From: Thiocystis minor
GTDB taxonomy: Bacteria > Pseudomonadota > Gammaproteobacteria > Chromatiales > Chromatiaceae
Direction: 5' to 3'
Assembly (NCBI RefSeq): GCF_016653465.1
Contig: NZ_NHSQ01000159.1
Span: 1 to 64,000, forward strand
DNA: 64,000 nt
Shown: piece by piece, positions 8,720 to 18,265 of the stretch
Layout of the letters: every line of letters starts with the position of its first letter
Position numbering within the stretch: the first letter of the stretch is position 1
Notes under the pieces: generated by a model
What the model saw: the letters and a program-made list of their open reading frames with translations, nothing else
Database searches by the model: none
Told to the model about the DNA's origin: nothing
Translations under genes and position numbers: made by a program

Positions 8720-8914
8720 TTAAACCGCGTCCAGCGCGATATGCGTAATTTTCAGTTTGTGTTTGGCTCTGGATATTTCACCAGCCTCACGAGAGACGCG
8801 GTTTAAAATTTTATATTTTTTAATATCTTAAACCGCGTCCGCTCCAACTATCCTAGATGCGGCCAAGGTTAATCCAATCCAAAAACATCGCATACCGCAC
8901 TGGACGCGGTTTAA
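8720..8914. repeat. two inverted 87-bp elements bounded by TTAAACCGCGTC
   Basis: TTAAACCGCGTC occurs at 8720-8731 and 8828-8839, and its reverse complement at 8795-8806 and 8903-8914. This makes two units of exactly 87 bp (8720-8806 and 8828-8914), each with 12-bp terminal inverted repeats and separated by a 21-bp AT-rich spacer. Unit 2 is inverted relative to unit 1. Their outer ends (8720-8745 and 8889-8914) match at 24 of 26 positions as reverse complements, while the unit interiors have diverged. It lies in the gap between the barrel gene and the convergent moaE. It could be a miniature inverted-repeat element pair or a structured transcription end. Confidence 0.8.
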
Positions 8915-8987
8915 TCCTGTCTATTTGCCTTGGGTATGGGTATGAGTTTTCCCGGAAATCGCCTGAATCCCCACACGGCTGGATGTG

Positions 8988-9437
8988 TCACCAACGCCGG
9001 GCGGCGGCGTCATCCGATTCCCTTGACTCGACCCAGCGTTCGCCCTGCTCGGTCTGCTCCTTTTTCCAGAAGGGCGCTCGGGTCTTCAGAAAATCGATCA
9101 GGAATTCACAGGCGCGGAAGGCATCGCCACGATGATGGCTGGCAACACCGACAAAGACAATGGGATCCAACGGCTCCAGCTTCCCGACCCGGTGAACAAT
9201 GGTCATGCCCTCCAGCTTCCAACGCGCGTTAGCCTCCTCGGCGATCTTGGCTAGCGCCTTCTCGGTCATGCCGGGGTAATGTTCCAGGGTCATGCGGGAC
9301 ACCGCCACCCCCTCGTGGAGATCGCGCATCAGCCCGACGAAGGTGACGAGCGCGCCCACGCGCGGATTGTCGCGCCACAACGCATCCTGTTCGGCGGCGA
9401 TATCGAAGGGTTCGGTCTGGATCCGGATGCGCGGCAT
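8988..9437 (-). CDS. moaE: molybdopterin synthase catalytic subunit MoaE
   Basis: 149 aa, the large subunit of molybdopterin synthase, which transfers sulfur from thiocarboxylated MoaD to precursor Z in molybdenum cofactor synthesis. Family motifs include GALVTFVGLMRD, LEHYPGMTEK, IVHRVGKLEPLD and VASHHRGDAFRACEFLIDFLKTRAPFWKKE, which holds the catalytic lysines. moaD and the other moa genes are not in the window. It is followed on the same strand, upstream, by nnrU at a 57-bp distance. Confidence 0.95.
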   Translation of the reverse strand: MPRIRIQTEPFDIAAEQDALWRDNPRVGALVTFVGLMRDLHEGVAVSRMTLEHYPGMTEKALAKIAEEANARWKLEGMTIVHRVGKLEPLDPIVFVGVASHHRGDAFRACEFLIDFLKTRAPFWKKEQTEQGERWVESRESDDAAARRW

Positions 9438-9494
9438 CAGAACGCTCCAGGGGCACGTCTTCCCGATTCCTCTGACGCCGCTCGAACTGCGTCG

Positions 9495-10067
9495 TCAACC
9501 AATGGGTGCAACCCCCATCAGCGCGCGGTGCAGCCAGAACAGGAAGAGCAGATAGACACCCAGTCCGCCGACGATGGCGATGGCGTCGTTGGTCTGACTC
9601 GGCGGCGCGCCGGGAACCGGCGGACCCGCCCGACGCTTGAGCGAAATCCGATCCGCCACGGCCCAGGCCAGGAAGGCGCCGAACAGGAGCAGATCCGCGA
9701 GAGTGCCGTTGGCCAACAGGTGACCAAAGGCCCAGATTTTGACCGCAAGCAACATGGGATGTTTGGCGGCGGTCTGGATGCGCCCCGGCAGATAGGCCGC
9801 GAACAGCAAGGGAAAGATCGGCAGCATCAGCAGCAGATTGAGGTGTCTCATCCAGCCCGGCGGCTCATAGAGGACGATGGCCGACTGGCGCGCCTCTCCA
9901 TAACCCGAGACGATCAGGAGAAATCCCGCCAGCGAGAGCACGCTGTAAACAGCCTGCCAGGGGATGACGCCAAAGCGTTCGACGACAGTGGTCCGCAACC
10001 CCGGCTTGACGATGGAGACCGAGTGAACCCCCAGAAACAGAATCAGACCTAGAATCAGTACTGCCAT
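9495..10067 (-). CDS. NnrU family membrane protein
   Basis: 190 aa with about five membrane helices. It begins with LGLILFLGVHSVSIV, which matches the conserved NnrU start (FLG.HS). It also has WQAVYSVLSLAGFLLIVSGYGEAR and a central AKHPMLLAVKIWAFGHLLANGTLADLLLF. NnrU proteins are linked to denitrification or heme-related membrane functions (methyltransferase-like NnrU/PEMT-like fold), but the exact activity is unsettled. No denitrification gene is nearby. Confidence 0.88.
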   Translation of the reverse strand: MAVLILGLILFLGVHSVSIVKPGLRTTVVERFGVIPWQAVYSVLSLAGFLLIVSGYGEARQSAIVLYEPPGWMRHLNLLLMLPIFPLLFAAYLPGRIQTAAKHPMLLAVKIWAFGHLLANGTLADLLLFGAFLAWAVADRISLKRRAGPPVPGAPPSQTNDAIAIVGGLGVYLLFLFWLHRALMGVAPIG

Positions 10068-10172
10068 GCGTCAACTGCTCCGATTGAGTTTAGGTGTGTT
10101 TATCCTGAAAAGAGCTGTCAGCTTCCAGCTCTTGGAAATCATCAAATTCGCCATTGGGCAAGACTTGCCTTA

Positions 10173-10191
10173 GTTCACCCATTGGGTGAAC
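10173..10191. repeat. 9-bp perfect inverted repeat GTTCACCCA / TGGGTGAAC
   Basis: The arms GTTCACCCA (10173-10181) and TGGGTGAAC (10183-10191) flank a single T. The site lies in the 198-bp gap upstream of nnrU and downstream of yaiI. It could be an operator for a dimeric regulator or a short hairpin. There is no T-run after it, so it is not a typical terminator. Confidence 0.4.
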
Positions 10192-10265
10192 GCCTCAATC
10201 AGCGAAAACCTCGACAAACCAACGGCTGGAGGCTGGTCGCTGGCGGCTGACTGCTCTTTCTAGGT

Positions 10266-10742
10266 TTATCGCTTCCAGGATTCCGCCGCCGGATGACACC
10301 CCTGCCTCGCAAGAAAGCCATCCAAGGCATTCGCGAATGCCTGCCGGTCGCGCGCGTCCAGTGTCGCGGGACCGCCGGTGTCCACGCCAGTCGCGCGTAA
10401 GGTGTCCATGAAGTCGCGCAGGTTCAGGCGTTCGCGGATATTGTCCTTGGTATAGATCTCGCCACGGGGATTCAAGGCATGGGCCTCCTTGGCGATGACC
10501 TCGGCGGCCAGCGGGATGTCGGCGGTAATCACCAGGTCACCCGGTTCCAGACGTTTGACGATCTCGTTGTCGGCGACATCGAATCCCTGCGCGACCTGGA
10601 TCGCGCGGATGAGTCGCGATGGCGGCAGATTCATGGGCTGATTGGCGACCAGGGTTACTCGGACGCCAACCCGTTCGGCGGCGCGAAACAGAATGTCCTT
10701 GATGACCCTTGGGCAGGCGTCGGCGTCGACCCAGATGTGCAT
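10266..10742 (-). CDS. yaiI: YaiI/YqxD family protein (DUF188)
   Basis: 158 aa. The ATG at 10742 starts [16 protein letters not shown], the hallmark N-terminus of this family (DADACP), and is preceded by CAGGAGG. The middle has [28 protein letters not shown], which recalls a PIN-like or Toprim-like metal-binding nuclease fold. The role in the cell is unknown. It starts inside the 3' end of the DUF2288 gene. Confidence 0.9.
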   Translation of the reverse strand: MHIWVDADACPRVIKDILFRAAERVGVRVTLVANQPMNLPPSRLIRAIQVAQGFDVADNEIVKRLEPGDLVITADIPLAAEVIAKEAHALNPRGEIYTKDNIRERLNLRDFMDTLRATGVDTGGPATLDARDRQAFANALDGFLARQGCHPAAESWKR

Positions 10743-11080
10743 GCGGCCTCCTGAACCAGTACCCAGGGTTTGACGACCACCGCCCAGAGACTGGCGTCGG
10801 TCTCGAACCAATCTCGGGCCTGTCGATCCGGAACCGGGACGATGCCCCCGCGCGCCATCTCGGCGTCAATGGTCGGGGCGTCATCGCGTGCGATCAAGAG
10901 GGCGGTTTCGATGAGGTCGAGACCGTCCCGGACCCAGATCACCTTGCCTTGCGCGAAAAAGCGTTGCAAATCCCGCCAGGGAATCCGCGCCGTCTCCTGA
11001 TTGAGTGTGCGGCGCGCATCGCCTGCGGGGTCGATCACTGCGGTTGCAGAACCGATTCGACGGTCCTCAATCGGCCTCAT
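10655..11080 (-). CDS. DUF2288 family protein with an extended C-terminus
   Basis: The conserved DUF2288 core is clear: [38 protein letters not shown] and [21 protein letters not shown]. Family members are near 100 aa and usually stop about at VLVQE. Here the frame runs on for some 34 low-similarity residues, overlapping yaiI by 88 bases. ATG 11080 is used; it overlaps the end of glgB by 14 bp, and a GTG further in would also be possible. The function of DUF2288 is unknown. Confidence 0.75.
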   Translation of the reverse strand: MRPIEDRRIGSATAVIDPAGDARRTLNQETARIPWRDLQRFFAQGKVIWVRDGLDLIETALLIARDDAPTIDAEMARGGIVPVPDRQARDWFETDASLWAVVVKPWVLVQEAACTSGSTPTPAQGSSRTFCFAPPNGLASE

Positions 11081-13349
11081 CGGTCCGATCCGCGGGAAGC
11101 TCGGCAGCGGTCGATGCGACAAGGCTGTCCTCTTCGACGGACTCGGACACGGCGCGCGCTGGCTCATGGACCATGATCAATCCGCCAAGGGGCGGGAGCG
11201 CGATCGGGATCGAATAGGGACGCCCCATCCAGCTCACGGGTTCCGCTTCCACGCCACCCTGATTGCCGACATTGCTGCCGCCATAGACCTCGGCGTCCGA
11301 ATTCATGGCCTCCCGATAAAAACCGGGCTCGGGTACGCCGATCCGGTAGTTGTTGCGCGGCACCGGCGTGAAATTGAACGCGGCGGCAACGAGATCCCGG
11401 CCGGATTTGCTCTTGCGGATATAACTCAGCACCGACTGCGAGCTGTCGTGACAGTCGATCCATTCAAACCCCGAGGCGTCGAAATCGATTTCGTGCAGCG
11501 CGGGCAATTCGCGGTGCAGACGATTCAGATCGGAGACCAGCGTTTTCAGACCCAGATGCTGGGGACGTTTAAGCAACTCCCAGTCCAGCGACGCGGAAAA
11601 ATCCCACTCGGTTCCCTGTCCGAATTCGCAGCCCTGGAACAGGAGTTTCTTGCCGGGGTAACTAAACATGAAGGTGTAGAGCAGACGCAGACTGGCGAAT
11701 TTCTGCCAGCCGTCACCGGGCATCTTGTCCAGCATGGATTTTTTGCCGTGCACTACCTCATCGTGCGAGAAGGGCAGCACGAAGTTCTCGGTGAAGGCGT
11801 ACAGCAGGCCGAAGGTCAGCAGGTCATGATGGAAATGACGGTAGATCGGATCCTTCTGCATATAGGACAGGGTGTCGTGCATCCAGCCCATGTTCCATTT
11901 CATGCTGAATCCGAGACCGCCGAGATAGGTCGGGCGCGAGACCGCCGGCCAGGCGGTGGATTCCTCGGCGATCATCAGGGTGCCGGGATGCTGTTCGTGG
12001 GTCACGGTATTGAGCTGGCGGACAAAGTCCACGGCTTCGAGATTCTCGTTGCCGCCGTATTTGTTCGGGATCCATTCGCCAGCGTTGCGCGAGTAGTCCA
12101 GATAGAGCATGGAGGCAACGGCATCGACGCGCAGCCCGTCAAGATGGAATTCATCGAGCCAGTAAAGCGCGCTGGAGAGTAGGAAGTTCTTCACCTCGTT
12201 GCGTCCGAAGTTGAAGATCAGGGTGCCCCAATCCTTGTGCTCGCCCATGCGCGGATCGGCGTGCTCATAGAGCGCCGTACCATCGAAACGCGCCAGCGCG
12301 TAGGCATCCTTGGGAAAATGGGCCGGCACCCAATCGAGCAGCACGCCAATGCCTTGTTGATGGAGATAATCGACGAAAAAGCGGAAATCGTCCGGCGTGC
12401 CGAAACGCGCGCTGGGCGCGAAATAGCCGGTGCACTGATAGCCCCAAGAGGCGTCGAGCGGATGCTCGGTGATCGGCATCAGCTCGATATGGGTGAAGCC
12501 CAACTCGGTGACGTAATCGCCAAGTTGTTTGGCCAGGATTCGGTAATTGAGGAAATTGCCATCGGCATCCCGCATCCAGGAACCGAGATGGACCTCATAG
12601 ACCGAGAATGCCTGATGCTGCCAATCGGATTCCGCGCGCGCCTTCAGCCACGGGGCATCGGACCACTTGAAGCGACTTTCGGGGCAAATCAGGCCGGCGG
12701 TCTGCGGCCGTTCCTGGAAAGCCTGGGCATAGGGGTCGATCTTGATGTGGATATTGGTGTCGCGATCGCGGATCTCGTATTTATAGAAACCGCCAGTCTC
12801 TAAACCGGGAATGAATAGTTCCCAGATGCCGCTGCCGCCGCGCACGCGCATGGAATGCACGCGACCGTCCCATTGGTTAAAATCGCCAACGACGCTCACC
12901 CGCTCCGCATTCGGCGCCCACACCGCGAACTGAACCCCGGAGATTCCTTCGACCTCGCGCGGATGCGAACCCAAAAAACGATAGGCATGCCAATGGCGCC
13001 CCTCGCCAAACAGATGGATGTCGAAATCCTCAAGCTGGAGCGGAAAACAGTAGGGGTCATGGGCGCTGTACGTGGTCCCGGCCGCATCCTGCCACGCGAT
13101 GCGATAACGCTCGGGAACCTTCGCGGCCGCGCCTTCCCAGATAAAGAAATCGGAGCCTTCGATCCGGTTGAGCGCCTCGCCCGCTTCCACCAGAATCGCG
13201 CTTTCGGCCATGGGCAGAAACGCGCGGACCACCGCCTGCTGTTCGTTGACGTGACGGCCCAACACCTCGAAAGGGTCGTAATGGCGCGCCTCGACGATAC
13301 GCAGCAGGGGTTCCGGGAGCTTTGATGCGGAGCCTTTTGCGGATGCCAT
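11067..13349 (-). CDS. glgB: 1,4-alpha-glucan branching enzyme
   Basis: 760 aa, glycoside hydrolase family 13 with an N-terminal CBM48 module. It makes alpha-1,6 branches in glycogen. The start at 13349 ([10 protein letters not shown]) follows an AGAGGA binding site; an in-frame upstream extension of 166 codons overlaps glgC and is not coding. Visible motifs: [16 protein letters not shown] with the nucleophile aspartate, [10 protein letters not shown] with the acid/base glutamate, and [14 protein letters not shown]. The C-terminal beta domain holds RNNYRIGVP. It is divergent from glgC with a 127-bp shared promoter region. Confidence 0.97.
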   Translation of the reverse strand: MASAKGSASKLPEPLLRIVEARHYDPFEVLGRHVNEQQAVVRAFLPMAESAILVEAGEALNRIEGSDFFIWEGAAAKVPERYRIAWQDAAGTTYSAHDPYCFPLQLEDFDIHLFGEGRHWHAYRFLGSHPREVEGISGVQFAVWAPNAERVSVVGDFNQWDGRVHSMRVRGGSGIWELFIPGLETGGFYKYEIRDRDTNIHIKIDPYAQAFQERPQTAGLICPESRFKWSDAPWLKARAESDWQHQAFSVYEVHLGSWMRDADGNFLNYRILAKQLGDYVTELGFTHIELMPITEHPLDASWGYQCTGYFAPSARFGTPDDFRFFVDYLHQQGIGVLLDWVPAHFPKDAYALARFDGTALYEHADPRMGEHKDWGTLIFNFGRNEVKNFLLSSALYWLDEFHLDGLRVDAVASMLYLDYSRNAGEWIPNKYGGNENLEAVDFVRQLNTVTHEQHPGTLMIAEESTAWPAVSRPTYLGGLGFSMKWNMGWMHDTLSYMQKDPIYRHFHHDLLTFGLLYAFTENFVLPFSHDEVVHGKKSMLDKMPGDGWQKFASLRLLYTFMFSYPGKKLLFQGCEFGQGTEWDFSASLDWELLKRPQHLGLKTLVSDLNRLHRELPALHEIDFDASGFEWIDCHDSSQSVLSYIRKSKSGRDLVAAAFNFTPVPRNNYRIGVPEPGFYREAMNSDAEVYGGSNVGNQGGVEAEPVSWMGRPYSIPIALPPLGGLIMVHEPARAVSESVEEDSLVASTAAELPADRTDEAD

Positions 13350-13476
13350 GTCGTTCGTGTTCCTCTGCTGTTTCTGAGCCGGCCCCGATCCCAAGATCCA
13401 GGGGTTGCAAGTAATCTTAATGGTATCATAGGGTGATCGTTCAAATGCTGACTCGTCCTTGACGACAGGAGAAAAG

Positions 13477-14748
13477 ATGCCCCACTCCAATCCCAGGTTC
13501 ATTAGTCGCCTGACCCGTGACACGCTGGCGCTTATCCTGGCCGGCGGGCGGGGTTCCCGGCTGAAGCACCTGACCGCCTGGCGCGCCAAACCCGCCGTTC
13601 CCTTTGGCGGAAAGTTCCGCATCATCGATTTTCCGCTGTCCAACTGCATCAATTCGGGCATCCGCCGGATCGGCGTGCTGACCCAGTACAAGGCGCATTC
13701 GCTCATCCTGCATATCCAGAAAGGCTGGGGATTTCTGCGCGGCGAGTTTGGTGAGTTCGTGGAACTGTGGCCGGCCCAACAGCGGGTCGCGGAGACCGCC
13801 TGGTATGCCGGAACCGCGGACGCCGTGTTCCAGAATCTGGACATCATCCGCGATCACAATCCCGAATACATCCTGATCCTGGCCGGCGACCACATCTATA
13901 AGATGGATTATGGCGCCATGATCGCCTACCACGTCGAAAGCGGCGCGGATATGACGGTTGGCTGTCTCGAAGTCGAGGCCGATCGGGCGAGCGAGTTTGG
14001 CGTTATGTCCGCGGATGAGAGCAACCGGGTCCGGAGCTTTGCGGAAAAGCCGGCCAAACCCGAGACCATTCCCGGCAAACCGGGGCAATGCCTGGCGTCC
14101 ATGGGCATCTATGTCTTCAATCGCGCCTTCCTGTTCGAGCAACTCATCAAGGACGCCGACACGCCCGGCTCAAGCCACGATTTTGGCAAGGACATCATTC
14201 CTACCGTCATCAAACTCTATCGGGTGATGGCCTATACCTTCCGCGATCCGATTAGCGGCGAGCAGGCCTATTGGCGCGACGTCGGCACGCTCGATGCCTT
14301 CTGGGAGGCCAATCTGGAGTTGATCGGCGTTACCCCGCCGCTGAATCTCTATGACAAAAACTGGCCAATCTGGACCTATCAGGAGCAGTTGCCGCCCGCC
14401 AAGTTCGTGTTCGACGACGAGGCGCGCCGCGGCATGGCTGTCGATTCCATGGTCTCTGGAGGCTGCGTCATCTCCGGTTCCACGGTGCGTCACTCACTCT
14501 TATTTTCCAACGTGCGGGTGAACTCCTATGCCTATGTGGCGGATTCAGTGGTGCTGCCCGACGTGACGATCGGGCGCAACTGCACCGTCCGGAACGCCAT
14601 CCTCGACCGCTACTGTCATCTTGAGGAAGGAACGGTGATCGGTCTGGATCCCGAGGCCGATCGAAAGGCCGGATTCCTGGTCAGCGAGGGCGGCGTGACG
14701 CTGGTCACCCCGGAAATGCTCGGTCAAGACGCCAATCACGTTCGCTAA
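13477..14748 (+). CDS. glgC: glucose-1-phosphate adenylyltransferase
   Basis: 423 aa; it makes ADP-glucose, the committed step of glycogen synthesis. ATG 13477 has a CAGGAG binding site. The N-terminal nucleotidyltransferase domain starts [30 protein letters not shown] (nucleotide loop and allosteric region). It continues with [22 protein letters not shown] (metal and substrate site) and a C-terminal left-handed helix with hexapeptide repeats. With glgB it forms a divergent glycogen locus; glgA is not in the window. Confidence 0.97.
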   Translation: MPHSNPRFISRLTRDTLALILAGGRGSRLKHLTAWRAKPAVPFGGKFRIIDFPLSNCINSGIRRIGVLTQYKAHSLILHIQKGWGFLRGEFGEFVELWPAQQRVAETAWYAGTADAVFQNLDIIRDHNPEYILILAGDHIYKMDYGAMIAYHVESGADMTVGCLEVEADRASEFGVMSADESNRVRSFAEKPAKPETIPGKPGQCLASMGIYVFNRAFLFEQLIKDADTPGSSHDFGKDIIPTVIKLYRVMAYTFRDPISGEQAYWRDVGTLDAFWEANLELIGVTPPLNLYDKNWPIWTYQEQLPPAKFVFDDEARRGMAVDSMVSGGCVISGSTVRHSLLFSNVRVNSYAYVADSVVLPDVTIGRNCTVRNAILDRYCHLEEGTVIGLDPEADRKAGFLVSEGGVTLVTPEMLGQDANHVR

Positions 14749-14749
14749 G

Positions 14750-14950
14750 ATGAAGATCGTTCTGAATGGATCTCCCCAGGAGATTGCCGACGGAACTCTG
14801 GTGTCCGAGCTTGTCGAAGCCTTGGCCCTTGGCGGCCAGCGTTTCGCCGTCGAGATCAATGCCGAGCTGATTCCGCGCAGCCGTTTCGCCGAGCATCGTC
14901 TCAACCACGACGACAAGGTCGAGATCATCCAGGCCGTTGGCGGCGGATGA
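14750..14950 (+). CDS. thiS: sulfur carrier protein ThiS
   Basis: 66 aa, ubiquitin-like fold, ending in the Gly-Gly tail (VGGG) that is adenylated and thiocarboxylated to supply sulfur for the thiazole of thiamin. The sequence DGTLVSELVEALAL and FAVEINAELIPRSRF fits the family. It starts one base after the glgC stop and precedes thiG by 58 bp. No TPP riboswitch is evident upstream. Confidence 0.95.
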   Translation: MKIVLNGSPQEIADGTLVSELVEALALGGQRFAVEINAELIPRSRFAEHRLNHDDKVEIIQAVGGG

Positions 14951-15008
14951 CACCAGGCGTCAAGCCTCTCTCCTACTCAACCTTTAGCAAGCACCCTTCA
15001 ACAGCCTC

Positions 15009-15806
15009 ATGTCTAACGTGACTCAGAACAGCGACCCACTCATCATCGCCGGCAAGGAATACCGCTCGCGCCTTCTGGTCGGTACCGGCAAATACAAGGA
15101 TATCGACGAAACCGCCAGCGCCATCGCGGCCAGCGGCGCCGAAATCGTCACCGTCGCGGTACGCCGCACCAACATGGGCCAGAACCCCGGCGAGCCGAAT
15201 ATCCTGGATGTCCTGACGCCCGACCGCTACACCATCCTGCCCAACACCGCCGGTTGCTACGACGCCGAGACCGCCATTCGCACCTGCCGGCTGGCGCGTG
15301 AACTGCTCGACGGTCACAACCTGGTCAAGCTGGAAGTGCTGGGCGACGAAAAAACCCTCTTCCCGGACGTGATCGCGACCCTCAAGGCCGCCGAGGTTCT
15401 CGTCAAGGACGGCTTCGATGTCATGGTCTATACCAACGACGACCCCATCGTCGCGCGCGAACTCGAAGCCATCGGCTGTCTCGTCATCATGCCGCTCGCC
15501 GCACCCATCGGCTCGGGCCTCGGCATCCGCAATCCGCTCAACATCCGCACCATCGTCGAGAACGCCAAGGTGCCAGTGCTGGTCGATGCCGGCGTCGGCA
15601 CCGCCTCGGATGCGGCCGTGGCCATGGAACTCGGTTGCGACGGCGTGCTCATGAACACCGCCATCGCCGCCGCCAAACATCCGGTGCTGATGGCCAGCGC
15701 CATGCGTAAGGCCATCGAAGCCGGGCGCGAGGCCTTCCTTGCCGGGCGCATGCCCGCCAAGCGCTTTGCCTCGGCTTCCTCGCCAATCGAAGGGCTGTTT
15801 TTCTAA
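15009..15806 (+). CDS. thiG: thiazole synthase ThiG
   Basis: 265 aa TIM-barrel enzyme that builds the thiazole phosphate from deoxyxylulose phosphate, a glycine-derived imine and ThiS-thiocarboxylate. Motifs: [12 protein letters not shown] at the N-terminus, [16 protein letters not shown] with the Schiff-base lysine, [15 protein letters not shown] phosphate site, [22 protein letters not shown]. It forms an operon with thiS. Confidence 0.97.
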   Translation: MSNVTQNSDPLIIAGKEYRSRLLVGTGKYKDIDETASAIAASGAEIVTVAVRRTNMGQNPGEPNILDVLTPDRYTILPNTAGCYDAETAIRTCRLARELLDGHNLVKLEVLGDEKTLFPDVIATLKAAEVLVKDGFDVMVYTNDDPIVARELEAIGCLVIMPLAAPIGSGLGIRNPLNIRTIVENAKVPVLVDAGVGTASDAAVAMELGCDGVLMNTAIAAAKHPVLMASAMRKAIEAGREAFLAGRMPAKRFASASSPIEGLFF

Positions 15807-15847
15807 GGTGATTTCCTGAAAACAATCGGCCCACGGAGATGTCGTCA

Positions 15848-15944
15848 ATGGACAGGATGAACAGGATTTCGCAGGATAAACAGGATTTCGTAAAGCTGTT
15901 CTTGAATCCTGTCAACCTTGAAAAATCTTGTAAATCCTGTCCAT
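15848..15944. repeat. ACAGGAT-rich palindromic intergenic element
   Basis: A 97-bp element with perfect 11-bp ends, ATGGACAGGAT at 15848-15858 and ATCCTGTCCAT at 15934-15944. Inside, CAGGAT recurs (GAACAGGATTT, GCAGGATAAACAGGATTTCG) on the left half and AATCCTGT on the right half, so the whole can fold on itself. It lies in the 249-bp gap between thiG and trmB. Elements of this CAGGATNNACAGGAT type occur as dispersed repeats in several gammaproteobacterial genomes; that family statement is from general knowledge. Confidence 0.75.
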
Positions 15945-16055
15945 TTGAAGCGTTGACTCTGATTAGAAACATGCCCGGAAACCGCCTGCGGCCATGACCG
16001 ACCGCCATCCGGCCGTCAGCGCCACACCCTCCGATCGCCTCGTCGAGACCCGCCC

Positions 16056-16766
16056 GTGAACCCGTCAACCGATTCGTCCACCCACTCCTGGCATCGCGCT
16101 ATCCGCAGTTTCGTGCTGCGCGAGGGTCGCCTGACCCTCGCCCAGGAACGCGCCTTCCGCGAACTCTGGCCGCGCTTCGGCCTGGACTGGAGTCCCGGCG
16201 ACTCGCTCGACTTCGTGGCGATTTTTGGCAACGACCGGCCGGTGGTGCTGGAGATCGGCTTTGGCAACGGCGATTCGCTGGCCGAGATGGCGGAGCAGGA
16301 TCCCGCGCGCAACTGGCTCGGGATCGAGGTCCATCGCCCCGGCGTGGGTCATCTGCTGCTGGAGATCGAGCGGCGCGCGCTCACGAATCTGCGGATCGTC
16401 CGGCATGACGCCGTCGAGGTGCTCGCGCGCGGCATCCCGCCCGCCAGTCTCGACGCCGTGCAGTTGTTCTTTCCCGATCCCTGGCCCAAACGGCGTCATC
16501 ACAAGCGACGCATCCTGAGTCCTGATCTTGTGGCCCTGCTGGCGCGGACAATCCGTCCGGGCGGGATCTTCCACGCCGCGACCGATTGGGAACCCTATGC
16601 CGAACAGATGCTGGAAACCCTGGACGCGGCCGCCGACCAGTTCGAGAACACCGCCGGCCAGGGCCAATTCGCGCCCCGTCCCGTCTTGCGTCCACTGACC
16701 CGGTTCGAGCTGCGCGGCGAGCGGCTCGGCCATCGGGTTCGCGATCTACTGTTTCGGCGTCGCTGA
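16056..16766 (+). CDS. trmB: tRNA (guanine-N7-)-methyltransferase
   Basis: 236 aa SAM-dependent enzyme that methylates G46 of tRNA. Motifs: PVVLEIGFGNGDSLAEMA (SAM loop), NWLGIEVHRPGVGHLL, NLRIVRHDAVEVL, and VQLFFPDPWPKRRHHKRRIL, the TrmB signature. ATG 16056 was taken; the N-terminal 15 residues are variable in the family. The stop overlaps the start of the ABC gene by one base (TGATG). Confidence 0.96.
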   Translation: MNPSTDSSTHSWHRAIRSFVLREGRLTLAQERAFRELWPRFGLDWSPGDSLDFVAIFGNDRPVVLEIGFGNGDSLAEMAEQDPARNWLGIEVHRPGVGHLLLEIERRALTNLRIVRHDAVEVLARGIPPASLDAVQLFFPDPWPKRRHHKRRILSPDLVALLARTIRPGGIFHAATDWEPYAEQMLETLDAAADQFENTAGQGQFAPRPVLRPLTRFELRGERLGHRVRDLLFRRR

Positions 16767-17404
16767 TGGCCGGATTGCGACTCGACGCCATCGGTCATCG
16801 CCTGCTGGCCCCAGTGGATCTCACACTGGCGGCCGGTGAGCTGGTCTTCCTATCCGGTCCCTCCGGTTCCGGCAAAAGCCTCTTGCTGCGTGCGGTCGCG
16901 GATCTGGATCCCAACACTGGCGAGGTCTGGCTGGGCGACGCGGCGCGTTCCTCGATGGCCCCGCCACACTGGCGCCGCCGGGTTGGTCTGTTGCCGGCGG
17001 AATCCTTCTGGTGGGCCGAGTCGGTCGGCGAGCATTTCCCCGTGGCAAAGACGGCCACCGCATCCGCGACAGCGGCGATTCTCGGCTGGCTCGATCAACT
17101 CGGATTCGGCGCGGATGTCCTGAACTGGTCGATCGCTCGGCTCTCGACCGGCGAGCGTCAACGACTCTCGCTCATTCGGCTCCTGACTCAGCAGCCCGAA
17201 GCGCTGCTGCTCGACGAAGCAACCGCCAATCTTGACCCTCTGGGACGCGATCGCGTCGAAACCCTGATCGACACCTATCGTCGCAACGCGCGGGCCGCCG
17301 TGCTCTGGGTCAGTCACGATCCGGAACAACGCCGACGGCTCGCCGCGACCAGCGGTGGACGTTGCTTCGTCATTCGCGACGGTCATCTGGAGCCAGAGTC
17401 ATGA
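16766..17404 (+). CDS. fetA: ABC transporter ATP-binding protein, FetA-like
   Basis: 212 aa ATPase. Walker A GPSGSGKS, signature LSTGERQRLSLIR, Walker B ALLLDEATANLD and the switch histidine in WVSHDPEQ are all present. The Q-loop region is in VGLLPAESFWW. The partner permease follows with a 4-base overlap. The pair matches E. coli FetA/FetB, an iron exporter protecting against oxidative stress; the substrate is inferred from family. Confidence 0.88.
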   Translation: MAGLRLDAIGHRLLAPVDLTLAAGELVFLSGPSGSGKSLLLRAVADLDPNTGEVWLGDAARSSMAPPHWRRRVGLLPAESFWWAESVGEHFPVAKTATASATAAILGWLDQLGFGADVLNWSIARLSTGERQRLSLIRLLTQQPEALLLDEATANLDPLGRDRVETLIDTYRRNARAAVLWVSHDPEQRRRLAATSGGRCFVIRDGHLEPES

Positions 17405-18210
17405 CCCTGATCCATCTGACGCCCTGGGATCTGACGCTGGCCTCGGTCCTGGTGCTCCTGCTGGCGGCCATGTCCTGGCGGCTGCGCCTGGGAGTCGAGC
17501 GCCGGGTGTTGATCGCGGCGACACGCAGCGCGGTCCAACTCATGCTCGTGGGCTTCGTGCTCAAATTTCTGTTCGCGCAAACCAGCCTGCCGCTGATCGC
17601 GCTCATGATGCTGGTCATGCTATCGGCGGCCGGGTTCGAGGTGATGCAGCGCCAGAAACGACGCTATCGCGGTCTCTGGGGCTACGGCATCGGCACCTTT
17701 TCCATGTTTCTCTCCTCCTTCACCGTGACCCTCTTGGCGCTCACGGTCATCATCGGCGTCGAGCCCTGGTATCAGCCGCAGTACCTAATTCCACTGCTCG
17801 GAATGCTGCTCGGGAACGCCATGAGCGGGGTCGCCATCGCGCTCGACAACCTGACCCGTCAGGCCTGGGAGTCGCGCGGCAAGATCGAGGCGCGACTGCT
17901 GGCGGGCGGAACCTGGGAAGAATCCATCGAGGACATTCGCCGCGAGTCGCTGCGCGCTGGGCTGATTCCCATCGTCAACGCCATGGGCACAGCCGGTCTG
18001 GTGAGCCTGCCGGGCATGATGACCGGGCAGATCCTCGCCGGCAGCCCGCCCCTGGAAGCCGCGAAATATCAGTTGCTCATCATGTTCCTGATCTCGGCTG
18101 GCACCGGCCTGGGCTCGGTGGCCGCCGTCTGGCTGGGTTCCAGACGGCTGTTCGACGACCGCCAAAGACTGCGGCTGGACCGGCTGGCCGAGGCGGACGG
18201 GCGGCGCTGA
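17401..18210 (+). CDS. fetB: ABC transporter permease, FetB-like iron exporter
   Basis: 269 aa with about six membrane helices, UPF0014/FetB family. Typical elements: RRVLIAATRSAVQLMLVGFVLKF, FEVMQRQKRRY, LLGMLLGNAMSGVAIALDNL and ALRAGLIPIVNAMGTAGLVSLPGMMTGQILAG-like region near residues 190-220. ATG 17401 overlaps the fetA stop. A gene inside an operon with trmB and fetA. Convergent with hemE. Confidence 0.9.
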   Translation: MTLIHLTPWDLTLASVLVLLLAAMSWRLRLGVERRVLIAATRSAVQLMLVGFVLKFLFAQTSLPLIALMMLVMLSAAGFEVMQRQKRRYRGLWGYGIGTFSMFLSSFTVTLLALTVIIGVEPWYQPQYLIPLLGMLLGNAMSGVAIALDNLTRQAWESRGKIEARLLAGGTWEESIEDIRRESLRAGLIPIVNAMGTAGLVSLPGMMTGQILAGSPPLEAAKYQLLIMFLISAGTGLGSVAAVWLGSRRLFDDRQRLRLDRLAEADGRR

Positions 18211-18265
18211 CGCGCGCAAACGCCATCCTTGCGCACGTTACGCAGAAATATCGCCGGACTTTGAT

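Noticed and set aside
8720-8914. Repeat region considered as a CRISPR array
   Set aside because: Only four 12-bp copies in alternating orientation, no spacers of constant size, no cas genes.
9279-10052. 257-aa plus-strand frame opposite nnrU and moaE
   Set aside because: moaE and nnrU have clear motifs on the minus strand.
13350-13847. N-terminal extension of glgB by 166 codons
   Set aside because: It overlaps glgC and has no branching-enzyme similarity; ATG 13349 has a proper binding site.
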